From contig NC_029520.1 in the NCBI RefSeq assembly GCF_001577835.2, forward strand, positions 46,970,381 through 47,034,380: a DNA stretch of 64,000 nucleotides, read 5' to 3'. This DNA comes from Coturnix japonica (Eukaryota; Chordata; Aves; Galliformes; Phasianidae). How positions within the stretch are numbered: the stretch's first letter is position 1; each line of letters opens with the position of its first letter. Of the stretch, positions 48,579 through 60,675 are shown piece after piece. The notes beneath the pieces were generated by a model. It was not told where the DNA came from and did not search any database. It saw only the letters and a program-made list of their open reading frames with translations. The position numbers were made by a program, and so were the translations under genes.

Positions 48579-50388
48579 GACATGGGATTCTTATTATTTC
48601 CCCCACCCTCTTAAAGCAGGGAAAAAAGGCAGCATTTGAATTTTTTTGTTTTTCCTTTCTTTCCCCCCTTCCCCCTTTTTATTTTGGTGATATTCACTTT
48701 TCAGGTATTTGATCTTTAAAAGATGCAGAGGTACACACTCCAGAGGCCTTTCAATGCAATCCTGCCTCCCATTGCCCCAGCCCTGCCCCTCTCTGCCCCT
48801 CAGATCTCCCCACGTTCCATTATTAATGTGAAACAATCTCAGTCATTCTGCGATGATTTAGCACCTGTTCTCGTGCTGGAAGCACTCACTTCGTGGTTGG
48901 GGAGGTTCTATTTATTTATTAACTTTTATTTTAAGTTGGAAGAAGGATTGATTGTCAGTTCTGGAGGAATGCTTGGATCCTGTTAAATTCCCCTGATCCA
49001 TCTGCATGTTGCCCAGAGATGTTTGGAGAGATGAGCGATGCTTTCAATACATTTCAGTGCAGAGGAAGTTAGTAGAGCTCTCTCTTGAGTAGCTGGCAGC
49101 AGCCTTATGGTGCTGGAGGAAACTCTAATTGGCCCAGAAAGTAAAAAGGGTGGGTGGGGAGGTGAGAATTCCTGGGTACACCTTTGGTACTGCTCACTTC
49201 TTCAAATTCTCTTCCTTATTTTGAAGTAGCTCCACTATTGAATGTGAAGGTTTGCCTACAGGCCTGACTTATTTCCCTCCTGCCTGTTGTACTCACCTAT
49301 GGATCTGCCTGGTGGCCCCAATGGGCACAGATCTATGTTGTCCCTGGCTGCTTTAATCCTAATGTTGAGATGCGGGGACTGATGTGGTGGGAACCCCTTT
49401 GGGCTGGTGCTGCTGCAGAAGGCAGGAGATGCCCTGCTGCCTTACTCAGATCAGCAGCTCAGGATTTAATTTATTTATATTCTTCATGAAGTTGGTGATC
49501 CCTCTGGGCCCGCTTCTGTGCAATCCCTGAGGGTAGAATGAAGGGTAACTGCTGGAGGGAGGCATGGCCCAGCTCTCCCCACCATCCCACCCAGCCATTC
49601 ACCACCTTTCCAGGGGAGGTTTTTGGATTTGGGATTTAATTTTTTTATTATTCTTCTTTTAAATTCCTGTAAGCTGAGGCTGCCTGTAACCACAACCAGC
49701 GTTACTCCAAACACAACCCAATGCCTCGCCTGGTAGAGCATCCTTTATGTCAAATGATTCCCACCCCGTCGAGTTCTCCCTTTGAGGTGTGCGTGTATGG
49801 AATGACATCTGAGGGTTCCGACTGCTGTTCTCCATTACTGATCTTCACCAGTTTTCCTGACACTCCTGGAACTGTTCTGTGAAACACATAAGTTTATTTT
49901 TTAAATGAACGTGAAGCACTGAGTTTGATTCTTTCTTTTCCCTCCTTAAAGGTGTGCTTAAAATACTGTATTTCACCTTATAAAGAAAAGAATTGCCTAA
50001 AGCCTTCCCCCTCTGGTCCAAAACCTGAGCACTACCTACATAAGTAATATGGGATTGGTTTTTATTATCTTTTTTGTTATAGCTAAGTACATCCTCTCGA
50101 AGAAGAAAAATTGAGATATACTTGTTGCAGCCTTGTCCCATTCATCTCTTAAACTATGAATGTACGTGTAATGTGAAATTTTGCTTCTATTTATAGTTTG
50201 GGGTTTTGTTTTCAGTCTGATTTCTCAACTGTAAGATATTTTTGCTGAACCTGTTACATAGGGGAGTCGTGGGAGAGTTCTTTATCTTGAACTTAAGTGT
50301 CTTTGGTACTGTGGTCTTATTCTACTTAATCAGTTTCTGTTCTATTTCTCCTTTTGTTGCTGTGATTGGAAATAGCACTGAACAAAAT

Positions 50389-50447
50389 CTACTAAAATTA
50401 AGTTATTTTTTTTTCCTTTCTACTAAAATTAAGTTATTTTTTTCTCT
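50389..50447 (+). repeat. 31-bp tandem duplication in ZBTB42 3'UTR
   Basis: CTACTAAAATTAAGTTATTT followed by a T run and CC/TC occurs twice in direct succession, starting at 50389 and 50420. The copies are nearly identical, suggesting a recent replication-slippage event. Confidence 0.9.
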
Positions 50448-51623
50448 CCTGAAGATACTTGATATAGTATTTATTAGCTTTTTTTGTTTTTTTGAAGTGG
50501 AGTTGTTACTGTTAATCTATTTCGAAACGAGTTACTTTACACTTTAATAACGGTGGTTTTGCATGTTGAACGACATGTGAAGAGTTAATGTAGAGTCAGC
50601 ATTACTGGAGCTGGAGATCTTAATTTTGCATCCTTGTTACACTTTTTCCCGTTCAGCCTTCAGTCTGTTGGGGTGTTGTTTTCTTTTTGTTGGTTATTTT
50701 TTTCAAGAGCATAGAAGAGGATGTGCCATAAGACATCCCTGGTGTATGGAGCAGGGAAAGGTTGAACCAAGTTTGTGTCTGACGTTAGTATAGGAATAAC
50801 TCATTGAACTGATGCTGTGAGCATACTCTGTACTGCAGTGAATACAGGACGAAAGTTTTAAAAGGAAAAGAAAAAAAAAGCCTTTTCTCATTCTTTTCTC
50901 CATCACAAACACTCTGTTCTCATAGTCTGGTATTTGTGCTCCCACTCGTCATAGCTTGAATTTCTAAAGTAAAGATGTTTGCACTTATTTTTGTTCTTAA
51001 GGTGACTTTTTTTTTTTTGCTCTCTTTCTGTGTCTCCGACTTGAAGCTGCAGTAGCTCTAAGTGTGTTTTCCAAGGGGTTCGTGGCTCTACAGAGAAGTA
51101 CTCAAACCATTGCACACTGGGCTCGTCTTTGCAGGAACTCTGTCACTGTGGGGCAGTCGCCGTCTCAGTAGGGGACGGTGCTGCGCTGCATTTTAAACAC
51201 TGGATTTGTCTTCTACTGCAAACAAATACTGTGAAGTTGATGTAAAAACAAACAAAACAAACTCACAAAAAAAAATCATTGATATTTTTAATTGTTTTTA
51301 ATCTTTGGTGCAGTTCAGAGTAAATATGTATATTTAAAGACACTAATTTTTTTGTGGGAGAGTTTTATAGTATACAGTATGTAGAAAAAGCTATTGGAAT
51401 GGAGTATATTTTATAAAGACGTTCTATCACTGTTTTATAGTGAACTATTTTTCCTTCAGTGTTAGCGTTGTGCTGTTAGCCTAGGTCCGACAATCGCAGG
51501 GAGAGTGACTTCAGCTGTTGTTAGCGCTTAGTTTTGCGTGGAGTTCTGTTTGCAACTGTATTGGTATGTGCTGTACAATGTGACAATCGTGACTAGGATT
51601 GTTGTCTTTACGAATTTCCACGA

Positions 51624-51629
51624 AATAAA
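51624..51629 (+). terminator. ZBTB42: Poly(A) signal of ZBTB42
   Basis: AATAAA lies about 3.05 kb after the stop codon. A GT-rich region (GGGTGGTTGGGGTTGTTCTT, about 51680-51700) lies downstream, the usual arrangement for cleavage about 15-25 bases past the signal. A CR1 fragment begins about 120 bases further on, so the transcript end and the repeat are distinct. Confidence 0.85.
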
Positions 51630-51748
51630 ATGTGCTAGAGTTGTAAACTTGAGCCTCCTCCTCCCCCTCTAGTGGAAGGGAGGGTGGTTGGGGTTGTTCT
51701 TTGTGACGTACAGCTGGTGCTACCGCTTTGATGGCGTTTGTTGTAGAC

Positions 51749-51835
51749 TCACTAAAGTTGGGAAAGACCTCTAAGATCGTCTAGTCCACCTGCCACCAAT
51801 ATTGCCCACTGAAGTCGATGCTCCAGCATTTCTTT
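51749..51835 (-). mobile_element. CR1 LINE 3' fragment
   Basis: The plus strand reads ACTAAAGTTGGGAAAGACCT, then CTAAGATCGTCTAGTCCACC, ATTGCCCACTGAAGTC and GATGCTCCAGCATT. This is the reverse of a CR1 3' region in which the terminal octamers are lost or degraded. It lies about 100 bases past the predicted ZBTB42 cleavage site. Confidence 0.85.
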
Positions 51836-52920
51836 CTTTTTGGGTCGGTGGGAATTGTAGATATGCAGAGCACTGTGCACGGTTGGATCCTGAGCCCACA
51901 TGGATGGAGGGAGCTGTGCAGGCACCAGAACCTCAGTAGGTTTGGAAGAGCTGAGCTCTGCCCCAGCTCCTGCTGTCCTGCAGCTGTTTGGCTTCAGCAG
52001 GAGCTGGGGTTGGGAGGAGGAAGACATGAGCTGCATGCACCAGCTGCTGCCTGGGGGGAGGAGAGGAGCCCACGGATGGTTTTGCACCTGTATTACGCCT
52101 TTTATTGCTTAATTCTTGCAAGGCAAAGGGCTCTGCTGGAGTCAGGCTGCTTTGGGATGGTGCTCCTCAAGGGAAGGGCAAATGAGAGGTGGATCTGGTG
52201 TGCAAGCGCAGCTGTCTGCCCTCCTGCTGTCAGGTAGTCTCTTCTCTGCAATGCTATCAAAACAGGAATATTTCCTGCATTTAATTGTGCTTGATGCAGC
52301 CTGTGTGTCCATCCCCATCCATAGGGAGCACAGAGATGTGTGTCATTCCTGCAACATCTGGTTCTGAGGCAAAAGTCTTAGAAATACTTTAAAGTTTGTA
52401 TTTCTGCTTTTTGGGGAGGGGAGCAGGGATGGAAATCTCCCCGCAGTTGCGTTGTCTGTGGCGTGCTCTGTAAGTGAGTGGAAGGGGATATAACTCACCC
52501 TGCTCAAATCTGGGTGCTGTGCTAGGGAGGCAGCTTTCCTTGGTGGGGGGTGAGGAAAGGAAGGGTCCGGGGGTGGGAGGGAGAAGAAGCAGAAAGAGCT
52601 TCTCCTGGGATATGGGCAGCTATAAATAACTGCACATAGACTGAGGGGAGCAGCCCACGTCTGTGCTGGTGTGGGCGTGCTGTGCTTTTTTTTGTTGTTG
52701 TTGATATCAATTGCTAATGTGAATTCTGGCATTCCAGATCCTGATAACTGTTGTTCTGATAACGTAATTAAATCTGCAGAATGTGGAAGAAGAAACCTAG
52801 CTACTGAGTGGATGCTGGAGGGGACCAAAGGAACCTTCAGATGCCTCCAGGCTCAGGTTCCTGACTTGCAGGCACACAGGGAGGGCTGCAGCCCTTCATT
52901 GTGAGCAAGGGGTAATAGTG

Positions 52921-53135
52921 TGGAATCGTTAAGGTTGGAAAAGACCATTAAGATCACCTAGTCCAACTCTAACCCACCTTCACCATGCCCACTGACTGTG
53001 TACCTCAGTGCCACATCTCTGTAGTTCTTAACACCTCCAGGAGTGGTGACTCCATCACATCCCTGGGCAGCTGTGCCAATGCTTCACCACTCCTAAAGAG
53101 AAGAAATTTTTCCAACTGTCTAACCTGAAGGGATG
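52921..53135 (-). mobile_element. CR1 LINE 3' fragment
   Basis: The plus strand reads GGAATCGTTAAGGTTGGAAA, AGACCATTAAGATCACCTAG, CACCATGCCCACTGAC, CCTCAGTGCCACATCTC, CACCTCCAGGAGTGGTGAC and TTTTTCCAACTGTCTAACC. This is the reverse of the CR1 3' region, of the same subfamily as the 35.13 and 56.64 kb copies. Confidence 0.93.
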
Positions 53136-56100
53136 TCTGTTCTCCTGGCTATGTCCCATTGCTGGGTTGTGAGGATGGGTGTCCTCCAGGACTGAAATCC
53201 ATCATGGGCACCATAGATTGGAAAGGCTCAGTCCTGCAAGATGCTGGCAAGGTGAGTTCCCACTGCTCTTGCAAAGCATGGCTATTGTTGAGGTGAGTTT
53301 TATGAGATGTTTTCAATTTTAACTTCTGTTTTCAAGCGACTTCCAGAGGTTATCTGGCCTTGGGTACGCATAGCAGTGTCCATGTGCCATTAAGTGCCAC
53401 TGAGTATTATCTCTTTCCTAGCTTGGACAACAGGGCACAGACTAGATCCCAGCCACTGAGGAAAGCTCATCTTGCCCATGGAGATATCACTGGGTGAGGT
53501 TCCCTAGTGCTGTTCCAACCTGCCTTGTGGAACTGCACAGTGTGGATGGGCTGTGTTTATTCCTTAAATTAAATTCTTGCAGATGAACCAAGTCTCCAGG
53601 CCAGTGATAACAGAATCCTCTATGAGAAACAGTTGGGGTTTGGGAGCATGGAGAGGATCTCTTGCCCAGTTTTGTGGTGGCACTTCTGCTGTCCAGTTTC
53701 TATGGCTGTCATTGTGCCATCCTGAGCTTCAGCTGTCTTTGGCTATTTTTCAGTGCCTTTTTGCTGAGGTATGTGCACAGCAGAACGTGAAGCAGCAGCT
53801 GTTATCTGGGGAAATCAATGGCAGGTGTGACCCAGCAAAAACAGCCTATGTAGGACAAAGCTGGGCTCGAGCGAAATGGAGTACGGTGTGGTTGGTGTGT
53901 GAAAATGCCTTGCCATGGGAGGAGGAGGAAGAACTGTACACAGCGTGACCTGCCTGGGGAACATTTTGTCTCAAATTACTCACTGTTTTGTGCTGGGGAG
54001 GACTGGGCTGGAAGTGCTGTGAACTGAGCAACTTTGCACAGAGAGGTGTCTTTCACCACGGTGCATCCAAGGGCTGCTGCTCTGCTGCCCATGCGTGTGA
54101 CTGAGGTGGGGACAGTGGCTGAAGAAGAATACAGGGCACTTTCTGAGCTCGTACCTCTGTCTTCCTGACTGGCTGCTTTCATTCCTATTAAAATAAATAA
54201 AATAATATCAGTAGCACTGTTGAATGGGAGGAGAAAGAGCAAACAGATGGGTTATTGTTACCTGTTTCCTGTTTGCTATGCTCTGTCATACAGCTGCATG
54301 CTTCTGTACACAGCTGGCTCCCATGCCCTTTCAGAAGGAGCTGTTGCAGAAAATAAAAGTACCTGCCAACCTGGCTTTAAAAATAAAAGCCTATTACTGC
54401 AGATGAATATGGGGCCTTGTACGTGCATTAAGACGGCAGTGCTGCCTTCCCTGGTGGGTGGTCAGTTCTCTGTCCTCTTCAGCCCCATGGTTTAATGCTA
54501 GCAAGTCTGGCCCTAATTCCCCTTACTGAACTCCTAGTCCATCTCCTTGAGCCCTCTCAAGAAGCCCTGGGGACAGAGGCTTTTCCCAAGTGGGTTTGGA
54601 GTAATGTGCTTTATGTAGACCTTAGGACAACACTGCTAGGAAAGGGATGTTATCAGTCTTACTAACACAGGAATTTGGGGGAAACAGCAGTTCAAATGAT
54701 ACCCTTACAGGTTACTCCTCCCTGGGTTCAGCCCACATACTGGGTACTCTCTGTTCTTCAGCCTTCCTTATCTCTCCCTTCTTTCCTGAGCTATCCAGGT
54801 GGTGTTAGGAACCATCTGCTGCAGTGATTCAGCAGAATCCATTTAGCGCTTTCCCAGTGAGGCCAGCATCTGCCAGGCAAGGGGGAGGCTGTGGGGAAGC
54901 CCAGCACATCTGCTGCTGTGGCTGTGAGCAAGGCTGGGGTCAGCCCCCGGCCTCATCCCAGATGCCCCCTGGATGGTGTGCAGGTTGCAGCCACCCCATT
55001 GAGTGCACACTGTGTCCCTAGTTGTGTCTTGCCTGGCTCAGGCCAAGTGGTTAATTATCAAATGGCCATTTTGGCTCAGGCTGTGCTCAGGAAGAAGCTG
55101 TGCCACAATTTGCTGCGGTGTCTGCTCGGTGCTTGGCAGGCACTGGGCGTCCTGGCTGGCACGAGGTAGGAGCGAGACAGGGCTGTCATCCTTCCCCAAG
55201 GTCACACTGAGGGAGCTCAGGCTGGAAACATGAGCATCACAATACTTGGTGCACAAGTTGGAGGTAACGAGGCACTGAGCTTTCCCTTTGTAGCAATAAA
55301 GCAGCTCCAGTGCAGCAGGATTTTGCAGGACAAATGCAATGTGAGTACGAGCTCTGAGTAAGAGCATGTTTGAGGGAAGGAGAAAGGATAATCCCAATTC
55401 CCCATTGGACACCACATATCCAGAACATACTTGGGCTGGGTTCTGGACATTTGTTTAACTCTTGCTCTGGGGTTGGGGGAGGTTGATTGTGCAGATAACA
55501 AAATGAATGTTATTAGTGGTGCCGACTTCCCAGCCCGTTGGTGAGACCCAAGCCAGTGCCTGGCAGCAGCTGCCAGCAAATCCTGAGTCAGTACAAAAGG
55601 TAACTGCCTGGCAAGGTGTTGTGAAACCTGTATGGATTTGAGCCTCTGGCAGGAAACATAATGGATCTTGTGTTCAAAAACCCATTGCATCTGTGCTATA
55701 GGTTATGGCAACAAACGCTGAGCAAGGAATGGGAATGGGCATCTACATTTTTCATGTAGCAGAAAGAATCTTAATTTTACAGCAGGCCGCTGACATTTGG
55801 AGGAGCAGAGGCTTTTCTCACACACACACTGTATGCTTTTGTGCTTTTGTCTTTCCGAGAGGCTCTGCTGGCAGTGTGAAAGCTGAGCTGTGAGGGTGGG
55901 CTCATGAGCTGAGATCATCAAACTCACAAACCAAACGTGGTCTTGGGCAAATCCAGCAAACTGTGGGACAAACTTATTCCCAAGCCTCCAAATGCCTTAT
56001 TTAATGGACAGTAAAGATATGAGAGGCTCTAGGATGTGAGAGATGGGCCATTGAGCCATTGTGTGTAGGAGAGCAAAGGGCCCAGTGGGGCTCTGGTTGT

Positions 56101-56642
56101 TGAAAGCCAGCTCCAGGCCAAGAGGAAGGCCAGGCAGTGTTCACTGCTCCCCGTTGGTCCCCCTGGGCTGTGTTTTGTTTCCTGGTGCCTGTCTTACACC
56201 TAGGAGACAAACTGTCAGCTCTATGGCTCTGCAGGAGTGTGGAGAGTTTGCTCAAGCTCAGGTTCACCTGGGGGTTGAATTTTACTCTGACCACTTTGCA
56301 GATTGTGAGGTGGCAGAGCTTCAGGCCACTCGCAGCCTTTTGGGATTTGGGATCCCAGCCTAGGATGTATTGCCCACATACAGCCTGTGGGGAGCCAGGA
56401 TAGTCTGGGGAAGGCAGCAGTCTGGGGCTGCAGACTTGAATGCAAAAAGGTCAGTTGTTTTCTGGAGCAAGGTATGAGTCTCTGGGCATGGCCTTGCTCT
56501 GAAATGGCAGCAACAGCTCTGCTTCCTATCGCTCCTGGTGTTTGTAGGGATGGATTACCCCCACAGCAATGAGCAGGGCAGAGGCACTGCTGTGCCACTC
56601 ACCATCAGCAGAATCCAGATCTCTTTTTATCTCTAAAATTGA

Positions 56643-56806
56643 TCATAGAAACACAGAATTATTAAGGTTGGAAAAGACCTCTCAGATCATCCAGTCCAAC
56701 CCCAACCCATCCCACCATGCACACTGCCCACGTCCCTCAGTGCCACATCTCCATGGTTATTGAACACTTCCAGGGATGGTGATCCCACCACCCCCATGAA
56801 CAGCTG
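56643..56806 (-). mobile_element. CR1 LINE 3' fragment
   Basis: The plus strand starts TCATAGAAACACAGAATTAT, then TAAGGTTGGAAAAGACCTC, CAGATCATCCAGTCCAACC, CCTCAGTGCCACATCTCC and CTTCCAGGGATGGTGATCC. This is a 5'-truncated CR1 in minus orientation. Confidence 0.94.
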
Positions 56807-58301
56807 AAAAGCCTGAGACTGTCAACAACAAAAGTTACCTGTCATTTTTTGGTGGAGGGGGGGGCCCAAATTTTTTTTAAGCCCTCTTGTAAAAAGTAGA
56901 ATTGATGAGATCAGACAGTGCTTTGTTCTGCAGTGTTTGCAAACATCAAAAGGTGCCAGAACTTACTGAACGCTGCTCTGAAGTGCAGTGTGAGTACAGC
57001 AGCTTCCTTGTGGTGTTTTGCTGTGCCTCCAGTTGCATGCCAGCAAGTTTTGCAATGCCTTACTGCTCACCTTCAAATGAAAACTTCTGGCTCTTTGTTT
57101 CATTTCTCTCAAACCCAAACAAAAATGTCAGCTGCCTTCAGAATAAGGAAACCTCGGAGATTTATCTTGGAAAATCGTTCTTCTAAATGTGCCTTTTTTG
57201 TGTGCATTTTTGTGTTTGTTCGTTTGGTCTTCAGGGTGTGTAGCGTGGCTCTGTGTAGTTGATGGAGCACAGGGGGATACAGGAGGGTATCAGGAATGTA
57301 ACTACAAAACCTGAATTCATCCCCCAGGATGATCTCATGCACAGCCATGATATCTGGATCTCTTAATTCTCGCCTCAAGTTGACATATCCAAAAGCCTTG
57401 TTGCTCAAATGTCAGAGCCGGGAGTTTCCCTTGGAGAGCCCTTTTCCACATCATGACCTGGCACAAGCTCCCTCTGCTTTTACAACTGCATTGTGCTAAA
57501 GGAGAAAAATAGATGAACAAGTGTTCTTACTGCATTGCTGGCTTTCAGCACTGCAGCCAAAGCCGTCTAATTTGTGGCGAGGTTTACGACTCTTTCTTTC
57601 TTCTTTTTGTTTTTATATTTTCAGCCTTTTAGATGAAACCCTTTAAGGCTGCCATCCACCAAGATTTTCCACATGTGAATGTACCAGATTGCTGAAAATA
57701 TATCTCTTTACAAGGCGCCTGTTTTACTGCCAGTATCCTACAAAGCTCTGTCCTGGTAGGTGCTGCTGGGGCAAACTCCAGTTCTGTAAAGCCTTTCTCT
57801 GTGTGTTGCACAACTTTCAGGCGGGCACAGCGGGCTACCTGCAAGTCGCTCCCACTTCCTTGTGTACTTTGAAACCCCGAGGGAGGGAGAGATGAAAATG
57901 GCTGAATTATTGAGAACAGATGTTGCACAGTAGCAGAGAAACAAATATTTTGTATTTACGCTGCTTTCATCCAAGGGTAATGTTAACACCGTTAACTTGC
58001 CCTTTCCTCAGCATAATCCAGCTGCCAGGCAGAGCTGACTGCTAATAAAGTTCTTCTTTAGAGAGGGATGAGCAGTGAGCTCCTGGACATACTCGGTCTG
58101 CAAGGCCGACTGCTGCACCTCTTCACCTATGTGTCATCCTTCCCCTTGTCTGACCCATTGGTTGTCCCCCTGTGAGCAGCATTACTTTGCACAAACAGGA
58201 AGGACACTTAACCAAAGCTTTTTTGCAGCTTGTTACTTCTCTAGTTGCTGGGTAAGAAGCAGACTTTTTTTTTTCAACTTTTTTTTCGTGTCTCAGCCTA
58301 A

Positions 58302-58445
58302 AATCATAGAGTCATAGAATTGTTTGAATTGGAAGAGACCTTCAAAGGCCTTCATTGGCTCCAAATTCCCTGCTACGAACAGGGACACCTACAGCTCCAC
58401 CAGCTTCTTATGTTGCAAAGTGCTGTCCTTGTTCTCCAGCCCCAC
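58302..58445 (-). mobile_element. CR1 LINE 3' fragment
   Basis: The plus strand starts AATCATAGAGTCATAGAATT, then GTTTGAATTGGAAGAGACC, TTCAAAGGCCTTCATTGGCT, CCCTGCTACGAACAGGGACA and CCTACAGCTCCACCAG. This is a further CR1 3' subfamily in minus orientation; the inner boundary is approximate. Confidence 0.88.
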
Positions 58446-59219
58446 AAGATGACAACCCTGAAGCAGCACCTGGCTCCTGGTGTGTGCTGCAGGCAGTTGT
58501 ATTGGCAGCTTTGAGTTCCCTTTGGGTTTTGTCATGCTAACATCTTCCAGTTGGCTCCTTGGTCCCCTTGGTTCTTTCCTTGATGGACCTCTTCATTTGG
58601 AACCACTGCAAGAGGTCTTTGCAAATTGAGCCTTGGGGCTGCTGTCTGCGAGGTGTTGCTCTTGTTTTGCTGCAAAGCTCTCTCGGCAAACCTTTGTTTT
58701 GTTATAATAATAGTAAGAGGGAAAAAAGCTGATGAAGTTCCCAGTAGCTCGACGGAGTCTGTTAGTGTCAGCAGACAGGATAATTTACTCAGCCAATTGT
58801 TCTGGCTCTGATTATTTACAGTAACCCTAAAAGCATTGCCTCCCTCCCAGGAAGGAAGCGCTGGTTGCTTTAAACAGCAAGAAAACGCTTTAAACAAACT
58901 GAGAGGAAAATGCAAAATGCAAGCTCTGCTGCTCCTCTTGAAAACAAGCGTGGTTTTGGGACAGTCTTTGCTGAAGGAAAGCCTGCCTGTGCCGGGATCG
59001 CATCACTGTGCACCATTTCTAAATGTTCCCCCTAGGATATTACTGGTCTCTGTGTATGAATAAACCACTTAGAGCACATAGCTGCTATATTACCATTTCC
59101 TAAGTGGTGCTGGCATCTGGAGGGATTACGTTCCACTGGACCCTGCAAAGGAAAGAATGAGTTCAAGAACAAAGAATTAAATCCTCCATTCTGCGCTCAG
59201 AAATCTGATCTTCACCAGA

Positions 59220-59670
59220 GGGTACGGGCGAGCTGGTAGCATGCCCTCGGCTGGACCTTGAAATTGCCAGCTGAAGGAAGTGCTTCATGCAGCCTTATCC
59301 CTTTTCTGCACCGAGCCATCCTTAGAATTAAACTCAGCACCGCTCAGTGGGTGGAAAAATCTCACCGGCGAACTTGGTGACACCGAAACGCATGGGATTA
59401 ACATCCCCGCCATGCTGCTGCCTCTATGTGCAGGATGGGCACGGTTGGCACCGCGCTCTTGGCACCTCGCTCTGTCGAGACACCTCTCCGGGTAGGAGGG
59501 CGATGCCGAGCGCCTGGATGCCCGCCAGCCCACCCAGAGCCGCACGCACATTGCAGCCGAGCTGCAAAATGGAGATCGCCCACTCCCAGCAGCCTGTGCC
59601 GGCGGCTGTCTGGCAGGATTGATGGTTGTCACTACTGAACGCTGCTGAGCCGGAGCCAAAAGCAAATGAG
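59220..59670. promoter_or_regulatory. Isolated CpG-rich block downstream of ZBTB42
   Basis: CpG dinucleotides are clearly denser here (GGGTACGGGCGAGC, CACCGGCGAAC, CACCGCGCTC, GGGCGATGCCGAGCGCC and others) than in the surrounding several kilobases, where they are rare. There is no recognised exon. It may be a small CpG island acting as a promoter or enhancer, perhaps for the next gene on the plus strand, but no splice structure or start element proves it. The open frames on both strands here are probably a by-product of composition. Confidence 0.35.
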
Positions 59671-59941
59671 TGGATGTCCTCGTGAGCCTGCTTGGGGGAG
59701 GGAAAAAAAAAAAGAGATGAAAAAAGACAAAAACCACCAAAAACCTAAGAACTTTATTTTTACAGTTTAGAAACTAAAGTAGAGAGTCTCGTTCCGCTTC
59801 GTGATTGCTTAGCTGGGAAGAAGTGATGAGGCTGAGTGGAGTGCAGCAGCTCTCAGCTCCTTGGTACCATTTTGGGGTGGAACAGATTTTAGGGGGAATG
59901 AAGGGGTGTTCTCCTCTGCTAAACTGTTCCTTGGATGAGAG

Positions 59942-60040
59942 ATGGACGTGGTTCAGTGGGAAATAGTGGTGATAGGTGAATGGTTGGACTTGATGGTCTT
60001 GAAGGTCTTTTCCAACTTTGGTGATTCTGTGATTCTATGG
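59942..60040 (+). mobile_element. Short CR1 LINE 3' end
   Basis: In the plus direction this reads AGTGGTGATAGGTGAATGG, TTGGACTTGATGGTCTTGAA, GGTCTTTTCCAACTTTGG and TGATTCTGTGATTCTATGG, the closing 100 bases of a CR1 copy. Confidence 0.93.
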
Positions 60041-60277
60041 AAGGGAAGTTTAACTGTGGGCAGCCCTGGTCTTAACAGCTGTGATGTAACTGATAAGGCA
60101 ACAGAGGACAGGCTGATGCTCCCTAATGCTTTTCCCTTTTTCCATGTGGAAATCAAGGCCTGGGTCTGCTCCAAGTTGCAGGCCACAATAGCAGCTAATG
60201 CATGACAGCAGTGAGATAGCCAGTTGTAACATGTTTGGTCAAAGTGGGGACTGGATTTGTGTAACCTGAGTGAGAGG

Positions 60278-60341
60278 CTGTGTGCTAGGATGGTTGAGCT
60301 AGATGAGCTTAGTGGTCTTTCCACCTTTAGTGATTCTGTGG
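60278..60341 (+). mobile_element. Very short CR1 LINE 3' end
   Basis: In the plus direction this reads GATGGTTGAGCTAGATGAGC, TTAGTGGTCTTTCCACC and TTTAGTGATTCTGTGG. It is the same subfamily as the copies 240 bases before and 320 bases after it. Confidence 0.88.
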
Positions 60342-60595
60342 TGCAGCCGAAGTGGGAACATGGTGCTAGAGCCTGGGTTGGGTGTCATGTTGGAACTGAG
60401 CTTGAGCTGTGCCAGTCAAGCTGAGATCAGGCTCTTGCCTCATTTAGTCCCATTCCCATGCCAGTCTCCAAATTCTTCACAAAACAGACAACAAGTATCT
60501 AGACCAACATGTACCAAAGGGTGAGAACAACCTGCAGTACAATGTACATCAATCTGCGATCCCTCACCTTCTGAAAAGGGAGCAAAAAGGGACAT

Positions 60596-60675
60596 GATTA
60601 GTGGGCATGGTGGTGATGGTTGAGCTAGATGATCTTAGTGGTCTTTCCCAACCTTAATAGTTCTATGATTCTATA
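60596..60675 (+). mobile_element. Very short CR1 LINE 3' end
   Basis: In the plus direction this reads GGGCATGGTGGTGATGG, TTGAGCTAGATGATCTTAGT, GGTCTTTCCCAACCTTAAT and AGTTCTATGATTCTAT. It is the third same-strand fragment within 750 bases. Confidence 0.92.

Larger units (their letters stand above)
48579..51650 (+). other. ZBTB42: ZBTB42 3'UTR
   Basis: About 3.1 kb of AT-rich sequence with no conserved frame runs from the stop codon to a poly(A) signal. It contains AU-rich elements of the ATTTATTTAT type at 48910-48921 and 49469-49478, several long T runs, and a 31-bp tandem duplication at about 50389-50447. AU-rich elements usually mark regulated mRNA turnover. I see no earlier AATAAA, so a single long 3'UTR is the simplest reading. 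Confidence 0.75.

Noticed and set aside
51624-51835. Idea that the ZBTB42 poly(A) signal is supplied by the CR1 element
   Set aside because: The AATAAA lies about 120 bases before the CR1 fragment begins and is not part of it.
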